DNA from: CAYNFS01 sp964396685
GTDB taxonomy: Bacteria > Patescibacteriota > Doudnabacteria > UBA920 > 2-01-FULL-46-14
Assembly: GCA_964396685.1 (NCBI GenBank)
Contig: CAYNFS010000001.1
Coordinates: 1 to 64,000 of the forward strand
DNA: 64,000 nt
Reading direction: 5' to 3'
Shown here: positions 1 through 7,456 of the stretch, piece after piece
How the letters are laid out: every line of letters starts with the position of its first letter
Position numbering within the stretch: the first letter of the stretch is position 1
Notes under the pieces: generated by a model
Databases searched by the model: none
Told to the model about the DNA's origin: nothing
What the model saw: only the letters and a program-made list of their open reading frames with translations
Program-made: the position numbers and the translations under genes

Positions 1-32
1 TCGCCAAAAAAGCCCTTTCAAATCCTAGCCGA

Positions 33-51
33 GCGGCGCGGAACGCGCCGC
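33..51. repeat. GC-rich perfect hairpin
   Basis: A perfect 8-bp inverted repeat (GCGGCGCG, loop GAA, CGCGCCGC), flanked by weaker complementarity (CCGA...GAGG). It lies downstream of the minus-strand gene that ends at 174. No T-run follows on the minus strand, so it is not a classical intrinsic terminator there. On the plus strand a T-rich stretch starts about 10 bases later, so it could end a transcript entering from the left edge. The role is unknown. Confidence 0.45.
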
Positions 52-91
52 GAGGTTGAGCTTTCTTTCTTGCAAAATTCCAACTGGCGGA

Positions 92-108
92 GGGAACAGG
101 ATTAGAAC
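92..108. repeat. 17-bp direct repeat, copy 1, tRNA 3'-end-like
   Basis: GGGAACAGGATTAGAAC occurs here and again at 598-614. On the minus strand it reads like a tRNA T-arm plus the 3' acceptor strand (GTTCTAATCC then TGTTCCC). The two copies bracket the DUF3147 gene. No matching 5' acceptor half or anticodon arm is present, so this is not a complete tRNA. Confidence 0.6.
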
Positions 109-173
109 GTGGTATCAGCTCACTACAGCGTAATGATTCAGGGAAGGCAGCAAAGAATATTATTTTCCCAGTT

Positions 174-521
174 TTATATCTTGATTCCAAACTTACCCAA
201 CACAAAAGCGTAAACTGTATAACCGATAAACATGATCAATGCCGACAAACTCATTGCCCAAGCAAATTTCATTCCGGTTTTGAGAAGCAGGGGCAATGCG
301 ATAAAAAATAACAAAGAAGGCAATACGGCCCAAAAAATATCAATTGATAATCTGGAAATTTTCCCCACATTCTTGGTATCGCGATAGAGCCATATCATGG
401 CCAGAATCGAAGTCAGCGGAAGTGAAGCCAAAATGGCGGCCATCAGAGAGAACCTTTTACCGATTTCTGAAACTCCGGTGATTATCAAAGCGGAAACTAT
501 GATTTTGATTAGAAACTGCAT
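174..521 (-). CDS. DUF3147-type small membrane protein
   Basis: A 115-residue, very hydrophobic protein with four predicted membrane segments at about residues 2-20, 26-46, 60-81 and 85-110. The conserved-looking stretch SLPLTSILAMIWLYRDT and the overall size fit the DUF3147 family of four-helix inner-membrane proteins, whose function is not established. It stands alone between two copies of a 17-bp direct repeat (92-108 and 598-614), with no operon partner. The family call rests on pattern recognition. Confidence 0.7.
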   Translation of the reverse strand: MQFLIKIIVSALIITGVSEIGKRFSLMAAILASLPLTSILAMIWLYRDTKNVGKISRLSIDIFWAVLPSLLFFIALPLLLKTGMKFAWAMSLSALIMFIGYTVYAFVLGKFGIKI

Positions 522-597
522 GGTTTGCGTTAAGTTAGTTAGTTTGAACCCTGTGAGGGTGGATTCGTGCCTGCCCGCCGTGGTTTTAACGATGGCT

Positions 598-614
598 GGG
601 AACAGGATTAGAAC
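598..614. repeat. 17-bp direct repeat, copy 2
   Basis: Second exact copy of GGGAACAGGATTAGAAC (first at 92-108). It directly abuts the stop codon of the minus-strand gene 615-1079. The part TTAGAAC, together with the flanking CGTGGT of copy 1, recurs at 4022-4033, just past the stop of another minus-strand gene. Confidence 0.6.
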
Positions 615-1079
615 CTACTTCATGTCAACCTCTGATCTAATATCCGCTGGATAACCATTAACTTTTTGAGTTTCATTTATCCAAAACTTTTCAGGGATCG
701 CTTTGTATACTCTTCTAGGGCTATAATCCTGAAAATCTGAAATTGGTCTTGCGGGCTTATTTTTTCTACCGTAATGGAATTTCAGGGCCTTTTCTATTTC
801 ATCTAGGTCGGTGAGCTCATAAGCTTTGGCTTGAATATAAACGCCTTCGCCAGTCCCTTCGGGGTCAGTGGAATTATAAATTACTATGGCTACTTGGTTA
901 TTCTCTTTGATATTTTTGGAATGCTTTGACTCCGGCGAAGATATCCAGAAAAAATTGTAACTTTCATCATAGGAGCCATAAACTGGGGTATTCCAGGGCT
1001 CACCATCTTTAGATGAAGTTGCAAGAGTGATGTATAAAATATCCGAGATAATCTTTTTAGTCTTTTCTGCTTTGTTCAT
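615..1079 (-). CDS. pyridoxamine 5'-phosphate oxidase-fold protein
   Basis: A 154-residue protein of the PNPOx/flavin-reductase split-barrel type: the N-terminal part MNKAEKTKKIISDILYITLA leads to the typical DGEPWNTPVYGSYD strand pair and an NNQVAIVIYNSTDPEG segment. Family members bind FMN or F420 and act as oxidoreductases or general-stress proteins; the substrate here cannot be told. The frame is open further upstream to 1187, but I place the start at 1079 because a promoter -10 box (TATGAT, 1086-1091 on the minus strand) ends only six bases before this ATG, so upstream codons would not be transcribed. The same 17-base start region recurs at 4552-4568. Confidence 0.75.
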   Translation of the reverse strand: MNKAEKTKKIISDILYITLATSSKDGEPWNTPVYGSYDESYNFFWISSPESKHSKNIKENNQVAIVIYNSTDPEGTGEGVYIQAKAYELTDLDEIEKALKFHYGRKNKPARPISDFQDYSPRRVYKAIPEKFWINETQKVNGYPADIRSEVDMK

Positions 1080-1085
1080 ACCCCA

Positions 1086-1115
1086 ATCATACCGCACCAA
1101 GGGGCGGACAGGCAA
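1086..1115 (-). promoter_or_regulatory. promoter of the PNPOx-fold gene, leaderless
   Basis: On the minus strand TTGCCT (1110-1115), an 18-base spacer and TATGAT (1086-1091) form a sigma-70-like promoter. The -10 box ends six bases before the ATG at 1079, so transcription should begin at or next to the start codon. The 17 bases covering the -10 box and the ATG (1077-1093) are repeated exactly at 4552-4568. Confidence 0.55.
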
Positions 1116-1217
1116 TAAATCACCTTTTGAACGAATTTCTAATAGGCGTTCCAATTCGCGCGAATTGGTCAGGGCAAAATTTTTCATTTCTGTGCCATCA
1201 CAACCTGTTCAGCGGGA

Positions 1218-1835
1218 TCATCTCTTCTCGGCCAGAATACCAATCCATTTGACCTCTTTTCTGCCCAGTTCGTCTGGAAATAGCTTTGATTGAAGAATCC
1301 TGAAACCGGCCTTTCTAACGAGTTTCTCAAGTTCGATTTTTGAGAAATAAATAAAGATCCTCTTGTTATAAAGGGACAATTTTTCGGCAACCTTCTTTAT
1401 CCCCTTACCCTTTTTCATACTTACATGTAGCTGGCCTCCCGCCTTTAATACCCGACGGAAGCCTTTCAAAACTTGTGGCAAGTCTTTTTTGTAAACGTGA
1501 ACTAAAACGGCACATGCCCAAATAGCATCAAAATAACTCCTGGGGAATTTGAGTTTTCTTACATCCATTTTGATAAATTTGGCTTTGGGGGCTTGCCTGC
1601 GCGCCGCTTGAAGGTAAGAATCCACCAAATCAATTCCAACAACCTCGAATCCCTTTGACAAAAAAATCTTTGCGTCTCTGCCGCCGGCTGATCCAACATC
1701 AAGCACTCTCGCCTTTTTGGGCAGAAGTTTGATAAATTCTGTCATTCCCTTCACTCGTAACCCGGCAATATTATCGAGATATTCTTTACCCAGTTTTTTG
1801 TAAACAGCGATTGTTTGCTTATATTTATCAGTCAT
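1218..1835 (-). CDS. class I SAM-dependent methyltransferase
   Basis: A 205-residue Rossmann-fold methyltransferase. Motif I is VLDVGSAGGRDAKIF near residue 45, followed by the acidic end of strand 2 (VVGIDLVDS), a motif around KMDVRKLKFPRSYFDAIW and a C-terminal KAGFRILQSKLF strand typical of small-molecule or SAM methyltransferase domain 11/25 proteins. The substrate is not recognisable. A TATAAT box (1855-1860, minus strand) overlaps the stop of the upstream gene and sits about 19 bases before the ATG, giving this gene its own probable promoter inside the cluster. Confidence 0.8.
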   Translation of the reverse strand: MTDKYKQTIAVYKKLGKEYLDNIAGLRVKGMTEFIKLLPKKARVLDVGSAGGRDAKIFLSKGFEVVGIDLVDSYLQAARRQAPKAKFIKMDVRKLKFPRSYFDAIWACAVLVHVYKKDLPQVLKGFRRVLKAGGQLHVSMKKGKGIKKVAEKLSLYNKRIFIYFSKIELEKLVRKAGFRILQSKLFPDELGRKEVKWIGILAEKR

Positions 1836-1855
1836 GGCTTAGTCTCGGACGACAA

Positions 1856-3298
1856 TTATATTTTTTTGACCACACCTTTTATCGCATCAACTTCTACCAA
1901 GTCGCCGTCTTTTAATATTTTTGTGGCCACTTGGGTACCAACTACGCAAGGTATTCTAAACTCGCGGGCAATAATTGCCGCATGAGAGGTTAAGCCACCT
2001 TCATCAGTAACTATTGCTACTGATTTTCTCATAATTGGCACCATATTGGGTTGAGTCATGGCAGTAACTAAAATTTCCCCCTGTTTGAACAACCGACCCG
2101 CTTTATTCAACATTAAGATATCACCAGGTATAATTATTCGCGCTTTCCCGATTGCATGGCCAGCACTCGCTATTTGGCCTCTTAATGTAGCAGTTTTTAT
2201 TAATGACCGTAATTTTTTGGTAATTATGGATAGTGCCTTTCGACCCCGATAAAATGACAATTTTTTATTCCGTAACCAAAATACGTAAGCAATTTTTCTT
2301 GCTTTTATCTCGCTTCGTTTTAATATCGGCTTGTGTTGTTTGATTGCCGTAAGTACTTCCTTTATCCGATAAACCAAATATAAATCTTTTAAAGAGGTTT
2401 TTGTCCGACGACTAATCTCTTTATATAGATCAAAATAAAGAAAGTCTGACCCTGCCCATCCTCCCTTTAACCTCATTCGTTCTAAAGACAACTCTTGAAA
2501 CAGCCAAGACAAATAATTAATTTGCGGATGATTAAGGTATTTAAGCCACTCTTGCTGGTCGTTTTTTAATTTCTGTTTATATTTCTTTAAAGACTTCAAG
2601 TTTTCACGAATTGCAACCAAATGCTTTCGGTCGTTAGAGTATCTTTTTTTGATATCTGCTTTTATTTGATCTTTGTCAAATGTGTGCGCTATTAACCAAG
2701 GATATTTATAAATATGACGGATTATTTGTTGTTCTGTTGCTCCTTTCAAAACTAATTCTGCCCAATCCAATAATTCATTATTAACCTCTTCCATCTGGCT
2801 TGGGGTGGTTAGGGTTTCAAATGCTTGTTGGATCAGTCTATCATCACTAAGCTTCCTTGCTAATAGTTTTTTTAGTTTCACTTCTGCAAAAGTTAAAAAT
2901 TCCGGCCTTGAGGTCTTGAAATAGCCTCTTAACCGAGAATGAAAATGGCAGGATTTCATAAAAAGACCAGACATTTTCTGATCTGATAATGCTAACAGCC
3001 TGCTGGTTGAAATAGTAGATAAAAAAGAATTAAATTCCTCTCTTAATTCTTTTCCTTTGGTTAAAAGAGAGCTAACAAAATTTTTTTGTAAAAATTTTTT
3101 TCCTATCTTTATCCATCGCTGATTATCAATATCACGATGTAACTCCTCTGCAATCCCGTTCTTTCCGTAAAGAAAAGAATAGTTATGAGTACTGCCCAAA
3201 ATATCTCTCTGCTCAATGTACTGGCGAATATGTGCTTCGACATTAATAAGAGATCTTTTTTCACTCCAGATGTACTTATAATTTCGGAAGCTACTCAT
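1856..3298 (-). CDS. orphan PEP-utilising mobile-domain protein
   Basis: 480 residues. The last ~106 residues (375-480) are a PEP-utilising-enzyme mobile (phosphohistidine swivel) domain: GHAIGKARII, a VTAMTQPNMVPIM segment, and GGLTSHAAIIAREFRIPCVVGT with the phosphorylatable His at about 439. In PEP synthase, PPDK and PTS enzyme I this His shuttles phosphate between a nucleotide-binding and a PEP-binding domain. Here the N-terminal ~370 residues are helical, Lys-rich and match neither partner domain that I recognise. The gene overlaps the upstream histidine-phosphatase gene by 4 bp (ATGA), so the two are co-translated. Function is unknown; a phosphotransfer role is inference. Confidence 0.7.
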   Translation of the reverse strand: MSSFRNYKYIWSEKRSLINVEAHIRQYIEQRDILGSTHNYSFLYGKNGIAEELHRDIDNQRWIKIGKKFLQKNFVSSLLTKGKELREEFNSFLSTISTSRLLALSDQKMSGLFMKSCHFHSRLRGYFKTSRPEFLTFAEVKLKKLLARKLSDDRLIQQAFETLTTPSQMEEVNNELLDWAELVLKGATEQQIIRHIYKYPWLIAHTFDKDQIKADIKKRYSNDRKHLVAIRENLKSLKKYKQKLKNDQQEWLKYLNHPQINYLSWLFQELSLERMRLKGGWAGSDFLYFDLYKEISRRTKTSLKDLYLVYRIKEVLTAIKQHKPILKRSEIKARKIAYVFWLRNKKLSFYRGRKALSIITKKLRSLIKTATLRGQIASAGHAIGKARIIIPGDILMLNKAGRLFKQGEILVTAMTQPNMVPIMRKSVAIVTDEGGLTSHAAIIAREFRIPCVVGTQVATKILKDGDLVEVDAIKGVVKKI

Positions 3299-4002
3299 AA
3301 AGCTAATTCCGCTTGATTGCCTCGAAAATTTATCATAGGATTCTTTTTAGACTTGCCTTCTATGTGAACTTGAAATGACTCGCAATTCTTTATATTTCCA
3401 CCCAATTCATTTAAGGTTTTGTTTGTAGCCGAATGAATTAAAGCGGCCTGCGGGACCTCATGAGTAACGGCGGCATAATGCACCTTTTCACCAGGCGGGA
3501 GCCGATCCGCGACTTTTTTGATTATGCTCAGCATCTTTTGAATTTTTCCGCTTATTTCATCCGGACTTTTACCTTTTAAAACATCGGGGTTTGTCAACCA
3601 ATACTCCACAGGATCTTCTATTCCCTGTTCCTTTAGAGGACCTATAACACCAGCTGCCGTAATGGCAGTTCTTTCTTTGGGAGAGAATAATCTAACATTA
3701 GTTATGTTTCTTTCCAAAATGACCCTTCGAATATATTCTTGCATCGTTTCCATGGTTTGCATTGCCCTTTTAGTTCGACTGGAAAGGAATTTAATCACTC
3801 CTCCGGCTGCCTGAACCTCTTGAAAAAAATTTTCAGCGGCCTCTTCAGCTTGCTGTATACCCAATTTTGTCAATTCTGCGTCTGGTGATTCGCCGGTTGC
3901 TTGGCCATGTCGGAAAAAATAAACATCCACTTCCCTCCCTCGTGGCTGCCCTTCCTCTATTTCCCCATCGATGTTTCCTTCACTAAATGATATTTCTCTC
4001 AT
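3295..4002 (-). CDS. histidine phosphatase family protein
   Basis: 235 residues with the phosphoglycerate-mutase/histidine-phosphatase signature: the RHG motif in VYFFRHGQATG (about residues 28-38), TKLGIQQAEEAA, a FLSSRTKRAMQTMETM arginine segment, and a second catalytic His in YAAVTHEVPQAAL. Family members include SixA-type phosphohistidine phosphatases and metabolite phosphatases. It is followed, with a 4-bp overlap, by a gene encoding a phosphohistidine swivel domain. The upstream AAGG-rich stretch 9 bases before the ATG can serve as a ribosome binding site. The precise substrate is not determinable. Confidence 0.8.
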   Translation of the reverse strand: MREISFSEGNIDGEIEEGQPRGREVDVYFFRHGQATGESPDAELTKLGIQQAEEAAENFFQEVQAAGGVIKFLSSRTKRAMQTMETMQEYIRRVILERNITNVRLFSPKERTAITAAGVIGPLKEQGIEDPVEYWLTNPDVLKGKSPDEISGKIQKMLSIIKKVADRLPPGEKVHYAAVTHEVPQAALIHSATNKTLNELGGNIKNCESFQVHIEGKSKKNPMINFRGNQAELAL

Positions 4003-4032
4003 GTATTGTTCACCTTTCTTTTAGAACGTGGT

Positions 4033-4554
4033 TTATACTTCACCCAAAACCTTATTAAAAAACTCATACTTGCGCCGCATATATTCCCGGAAGGGCACAC
4101 CCTCTGAATCAAGTTTAATTTGCTCATATTCTTTGAGTAAATCTGGGTTTTGCTTCAAAATCTCACATGTGTCTATTTGTTCTTGTAATGGACGCGCCAT
4201 GTCATTATTGAGAGAAAGCTCCACAGGATAATTATTCCTTTCAAACTCCCACAGCGCATATCGTCTACCGTGACTATCAGTGGGAAGCCCGTAAAAGCTT
4301 GACAATGTCTTTTTATCATCGTCAAAACTGCCGGAACTTACAACAGATATATCGATATCATTCATCCCAGAAATCTCAAGCGCACCAGAACCTAGAGAAA
4401 ATATCTTTGCCTCGGGTAAGTTTCTTTGTATTTCTGCTATTAGCTGATGCGCGATCTTCTTTAATTCAGGATTAAAAGGATAAATATGAATTATCCTATT
4501 TGCCTTTTCGGGAGACAAATTTTTTAGATATTTTTCTTGATTTGCAGTAAACAT
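4033..4554 (-). CDS. GrpB-like nucleotidyltransferase family protein
   Basis: A 173-residue protein with a minimal nucleotidyltransferase pattern (IFSLGSGALEISGMNDIDISV: a GS followed by paired acidic residues) and a C-terminal helix pair (LLKEYEQIKLDSEGVPFREYMRRKYEFFNKVL) like the end of GrpB/UPF0157 proteins. The biochemical role of GrpB proteins is poorly known. I set the start at 4554 because a TATGAT box (4561-4566) ends six bases upstream; the frame stays open to 4665 without support. The phosphatase gene begins 30 bp downstream, so these genes probably share a transcript. Confidence 0.65.
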   Translation of the reverse strand: MFTANQEKYLKNLSPEKANRIIHIYPFNPELKKIAHQLIAEIQRNLPEAKIFSLGSGALEISGMNDIDISVVSSGSFDDDKKTLSSFYGLPTDSHGRRYALWEFERNNYPVELSLNNDMARPLQEQIDTCEILKQNPDLLKEYEQIKLDSEGVPFREYMRRKYEFFNKVLGEV

Positions 4555-4560
4555 ACCCCA

Positions 4561-4566
4561 ATCATA
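4561..4566 (-). promoter_or_regulatory. -10 box of a leaderless promoter
   Basis: TATGAT on the minus strand, six bases before the ATG at 4554. The surrounding 17 bases (4552-4568) are identical to the start region of the gene at 615-1079. No convincing -35 hexamer is visible at the right distance. Confidence 0.45.
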
Positions 4567-4653
4567 CCAAAAAACCGCCTCGGGGGCGATTTTAGGATGG
4601 GTGACGCTCCGGTCCTGCACCGCCCCTAGCGAGGCCGCTAAGGGCTTTTCGGG

Positions 4654-4672
4654 TCGGTCGGACACCGACCGA
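4654..4672. repeat. 8-bp inverted repeat, possible transcript end
   Basis: TCGGTCGG, loop ACA, CCGACCGA. It lies between the stop of the gene at 4694 and the start of the gene at 4554, both on the minus strand. No T-run follows on either strand, so intrinsic termination is doubtful. Confidence 0.4.
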
Positions 4673-4693
4673 TTAATGCACTCCGATCGAGGG

Positions 4694-5224
4694 TCACTTT
4701 ATATATTGTAAATATGCAATTATGAGGCCTGCGAGTGCTATTAGACCCACAACAACGGGCAAAAAATACTTGATCCAAAAATTCTCGTTTTTTTCAGAAG
4801 CCCTCGCACCTGTATTAATTTTGGCCTTACTCCCAGATGAAACAACCTTGTCCCCAAACACAGTTTCATTATGTATAGTTTGTATTTTCTCAACTTTACT
4901 ATTTTGCTCAGCTTGCGGCTCAATTTTGTACAGATCCATCTCCTCAATCTTTTGGCCGATAAATTGCATCATATCCGCAGCTCTATTTTTTGTTGTTCCT
5001 ACGTGAGTGCTCGATCTGGCCCATTTTTGGAAAACTGAAAACAGCCTCTTTAATTCCTGTCCGTCGTTCGATGAAAAATTAGTAAAAATAGCTACCAGAC
5101 GATTAATTTTTCCAACCTCATTAGAATCATTTGGATTTGAAACGAAATGATCAATGTCAATTGAAGCCACTAATAGTCGCGCCTCTTCAACATATTTCGG
5201 TTTATCTTCAGCTTTCATTTTCAA
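4694..5224 (-). CDS. hypothetical protein with C-terminal membrane anchor
   Basis: 176 residues. Residues 1-100 are a soluble, helical region without a family signature I recognise; about 110-145 is a low-complexity Ser/Lys-rich linker (VVSSGSKAKINTGARASEKN); residues ~152-174 form a single transmembrane helix (FLPVVVGLIALAGLIIAYLQYI). This makes it a tail-anchored protein with its bulk in the cytoplasm. Imperfect inverted repeats containing CGATCGAGG and CCTCGATCG flank the gene (4680-4697 and 5289-5308), and the stop codon lies inside the left one. Function unknown. Confidence 0.6.
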   Translation of the reverse strand: MKMKAEDKPKYVEEARLLVASIDIDHFVSNPNDSNEVGKINRLVAIFTNFSSNDGQELKRLFSVFQKWARSSTHVGTTKNRAADMMQFIGQKIEEMDLYKIEPQAEQNSKVEKIQTIHNETVFGDKVVSSGSKAKINTGARASEKNENFWIKYFLPVVVGLIALAGLIIAYLQYIK

Positions 5225-5320
5225 CGTTTTTTAAATGAGGATCTTAGGGGGCACTTCGATCTCAAAAAGGGTGACGTAACTAGGGTGGCACCTCGATCGA
5301 TTTGGAGTATGCCTTGCTGG

Positions 5321-5392
5321 GGTGCCTGAAGGGAATCGAACCCTCGTAACTAGCGCCACAGGCTAGTGTTCTACCATTGAACTACAGGCACC
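5321..5392 (-). tRNA. tRNA-His (anticodon GTG)
   Basis: Full cloverleaf on the minus strand: acceptor GTGCCTG/CAGGCAC, D-arm GTTCAATGGTAGAAC, anticodon stem CTAGC/GCTAG with loop CTGTGGC (anticodon GTG), T-arm AGGG TTCGATT CCCT. Histidine identity is supported by the extra G at position -1 (base 5392) and discriminator C73 (base 5321). No CCA is encoded. Confidence 0.97.
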
Positions 5393-5417
5393 ACGTTTCA
5401 AATGTAAAATTCAAAAA

Positions 5418-5747
5418 TCAAAATGCAAAATTAGAAACGCTGAACATTATGGCAATTGCCAGAACTGTAATAATCGCCAGACACATGACCGTATACGCGA
5501 CCAGTTTAACTGCTTCGCCTTTCTCGCCGTTGAGATACATCATTGCCGGTTTGGCAAAAATCAGAAGCCCGACAACAGCAACCGAGAGCACGAAAAGCAT
5601 GAGAAACGAAATTGGGCCCAAAATCGTCCCGGAGACCGGGCCGAAAAGCCTGTCGCCGTTTGTCATAATCCAAGCCACCGCGGCGATATATGCGAGTACG
5701 CCGAGCGCATGAAGCAAGCTTCGCGATGCTAATTTTGTATTTCCCAT
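5418..5747 (-). CDS. hypothetical three-helix membrane protein
   Basis: A 109-residue protein with three hydrophobic segments at about residues 12-31, 41-65 and 82-104 (VLAYIAAVAWIM, ISFLMLFVLSVAVVGLLIF, LVAYTVMCLAIITVLAIAIMF). I place the start at 5747 because further upstream the frame merely translates the tRNA-Arg gene (peptide VVQRIEQWPSKP, a common artefact). It sits between two tRNA genes on the same strand. No family recognised. Confidence 0.6.
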   Translation of the reverse strand: MGNTKLASRSLLHALGVLAYIAAVAWIMTNGDRLFGPVSGTILGPISFLMLFVLSVAVVGLLIFAKPAMMYLNGEKGEAVKLVAYTVMCLAIITVLAIAIMFSVSNFAF

Positions 5748-5765
5748 AGGTTTGTTTTCTCTCAA

Positions 5766-5837
5766 TACCCCCGAGAGGAATCGAACCTCTATCAGCGGCT
5801 TAGAAGGCCACTGTTCTATCCGTTGAACTACGGGGGC
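5766..5837 (-). tRNA. tRNA-Arg (anticodon TCT)
   Basis: Minus-strand cloverleaf: acceptor GCCCCCG/CGGGGGT (G1-U72 wobble), D-arm GTTCAACGGATAGAAC, anticodon stem GTGGC/GCCGC with loop CTTCTAA (anticodon TCT), T-arm GAGG TTCGATT CCTC, discriminator A. No CCA encoded. Confidence 0.96.
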
Positions 5838-5911
5838 AAGCATTATTTAATCTTGGCGCGTCCAGAAGTTTCGAAAGCTCGGAGCGGAGACACGAGTAAA
5901 TTTTACCATTT

Positions 5912-5940
5912 TTGCGGGAATTCGGCAATCGGGATATAAT
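5912..5940 (+). promoter_or_regulatory. promoter of the zwf-gnd operon
   Basis: TTGCGG (5912-5917), a 17-base spacer and a perfect TATAAT (5935-5940). The expected start of transcription is about 5947, which is exactly where the palindromic repeat 5947-6017 begins. Confidence 0.7.
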
Positions 5941-5946
5941 CAAAGA

Positions 5947-6017
5947 GATTGCTTCCTCCTCGACAAGCTCGGAGTCGCAATGACCGTCATTGCGAGGAGC
6001 GAAGCGATGAAGCAATC
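5947..6017. repeat. dispersed palindromic repeat forming the zwf leader
   Basis: A 71-bp palindrome-like element beginning GATTGCTTC and ending GAAGCAATC, with inner complementary parts (TCGCAATGACCGTCATTGCGA). The core CATTGCGAGGAGCGAAGCG is a widely dispersed repeat in many bacterial genomes (recognised from memory). It fills the space between the predicted transcription start and the zwf ATG at 6020, so the mRNA would start with a hairpin. Confidence 0.75.
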
Positions 6018-6019
6018 CT

Positions 6020-7456
6020 ATGGGGAAACAAAAACTTGATCCGACCATTCTCATCATCTTCGGCATCACGGGCGAGCTTTCCCGCAAGCGCCTCTTGCCG
6101 GCGCTTTATCATCTTTTTGAAGATAAATTGCTTCCGCAAAAATTTGCCATCGTGGGATTTGCCCGCTCCGAATTTACTCACGAGACTTTCCGCCGGGAAA
6201 TAATACCCGAAAACGCTGGCCGAAACTGGGGCGCTTTTGCCGAAAAAATTTACTATCACCGGGGCGACATTACGGAACCCGAAACTTTTCAAAGCCTGAA
6301 GCAATTTTTGCAAGGGCTGGAATCCCGCGGGCATTCCTGCGCCAACCGCCTTTTTTATTTCGCCACGTTGCCCAGCCATTACCATACCATCTCGGAAGAA
6401 CTCTCCCAAGCAGGCTTGCTTGTTGGCTGCCGGCTTCACAAACGCCAAACCCGGGTGGTGATAGAAAAACCTTTTGGGCAAGACTTGGCTTCCGCCAAAA
6501 AGCTCGGCCGCACCCTTACTAAATACTTTCGCGAGGAGCAAATCTACCGCATTGATCATTATCTGGGCAAAGAAACCGTGCAGAATCTTTTGACCGTGCG
6601 GTTTGCCAATTCTATATTTGAACCCATTTGGAATAAAAACTTCATTGACCACATTCAAATTTCAGCGCTTGAAGAGGCAGGGATCGGCGGCCGCGGAGCG
6701 TTTTACGAACAAACTGGCGCGATCCGGGATTTTCTGCAAAACCATCTCATGCAAATCCTTTCGCTTATTGCCATGGAAGAGCCGGTTGATCTTACAACCG
6801 AATCTATCCGGGACGGCCGGGCAAAGGTCATCAAAGACATCAAACTTCCTTCCGCAGAAGAACTCAAAAAAAACCTTGTCATCGGCCAATATCAAGGCTA
6901 TAAGGAAGAAACGAATGTCGCCCCTTACACGCGCACCGAGACTTTTGTGTCAGCCAAGCTATATGTTGAAAATCAGCGCTGGGAGAACGTGCCCTTTTAT
7001 CTGCGCACCGGGAAGAAACTCGCAAGAAAAGTCAGCCAAATCTCGGTGCATTTCAAGCTCCCGCTTCCCTATCTTTTCAAAGACCAAAACATCATCCCCA
7101 ACGTGCTGGTTTTTGAAATCCAGCCAAACGAGGGAATTTTCCTAAATCTTGCGGCCAAGTATCCGGGCTTTGGCATCAGGCTTCATCCGGTGACCATGGA
7201 GCTTGGCTATCATTCGGCATTCAAGGGCGAATTTCCCGAGGCTTACGAGCGTCTGCTTCTGGATTTTATCGAAGGTGATGGGCGGCTGTTTGCGAGATCC
7301 GACGAGATTGAGTATTCTTGGAAATATATTGACGTTTTGGAAAATTATCTTGCAAAAAGCGGACACAAACCGCAAATCTACAAAGCCGGGACATGGGGCC
7401 CAAAGGCCGCAGACGAATTAATCAAGAAGGACAACCGCGAATGGCAAATCAAATAG
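6020..7456 (+). CDS. zwf: glucose-6-phosphate 1-dehydrogenase
   Basis: 478 residues, the normal length for Zwf. The N-terminal nucleotide-binding motif IIFGITGELSRKRLLPAL (about 12-29) and the active-site motif RIDHYLGKETVQNL (177-190, with the catalytic His and Lys) are intact. It oxidises glucose 6-phosphate to 6-phosphogluconolactone with NADP+ or NAD+ in the cytoplasm. The gene gnd begins inside its 3' end (16-bp overlap), giving both dehydrogenases of the oxidative pentose phosphate branch; a lactonase gene is not in the window. The start follows a palindromic repeat with no well-placed Shine-Dalgarno sequence (nearest GGAG about 20 bases upstream). Confidence 0.97.
   Translation: MGKQKLDPTILIIFGITGELSRKRLLPALYHLFEDKLLPQKFAIVGFARSEFTHETFRREIIPENAGRNWGAFAEKIYYHRGDITEPETFQSLKQFLQGLESRGHSCANRLFYFATLPSHYHTISEELSQAGLLVGCRLHKRQTRVVIEKPFGQDLASAKKLGRTLTKYFREEQIYRIDHYLGKETVQNLLTVRFANSIFEPIWNKNFIDHIQISALEEAGIGGRGAFYEQTGAIRDFLQNHLMQILSLIAMEEPVDLTTESIRDGRAKVIKDIKLPSAEELKKNLVIGQYQGYKEETNVAPYTRTETFVSAKLYVENQRWENVPFYLRTGKKLARKVSQISVHFKLPLPYLFKDQNIIPNVLVFEIQPNEGIFLNLAAKYPGFGIRLHPVTMELGYHSAFKGEFPEAYERLLLDFIEGDGRLFARSDEIEYSWKYIDVLENYLAKSGHKPQIYKAGTWGPKAADELIKKDNREWQIK

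Noticed and set aside
88..165. A complete tRNA gene at the left edge
   Set aside because: Only a T-arm/acceptor-like part exists; no 5' acceptor strand, D-arm or anticodon arm can be folded.
1184..1390. Possible frameshifted end of the methyltransferase gene
   Set aside because: The methyltransferase frame 1218-1835 is complete with a normal C-terminus; the other frame is a shadow.
5281..5294. T-box-like motif AGGGTGGCACCTCG on the plus strand
   Set aside because: It resembles the T-box antiterminator sequence, but no aminoacyl-tRNA synthetase or amino-acid gene follows on the plus strand, no Stem I is visible and the next feature is a tRNA on the other strand.
4680..5308. Inverted CCTCGATCG repeats on both sides of the gene 4694-5224 as insertion-element ends
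   Set aside because: The shared core is only about 9 bp with a few scattered matches; no transposase and no target duplication. Too weak to call a mobile element.
7393..7440. Earlier start for gnd at 7393
   Set aside because: The extra 16 residues are the zwf coding sequence in another frame and precede the canonical Rossmann start.
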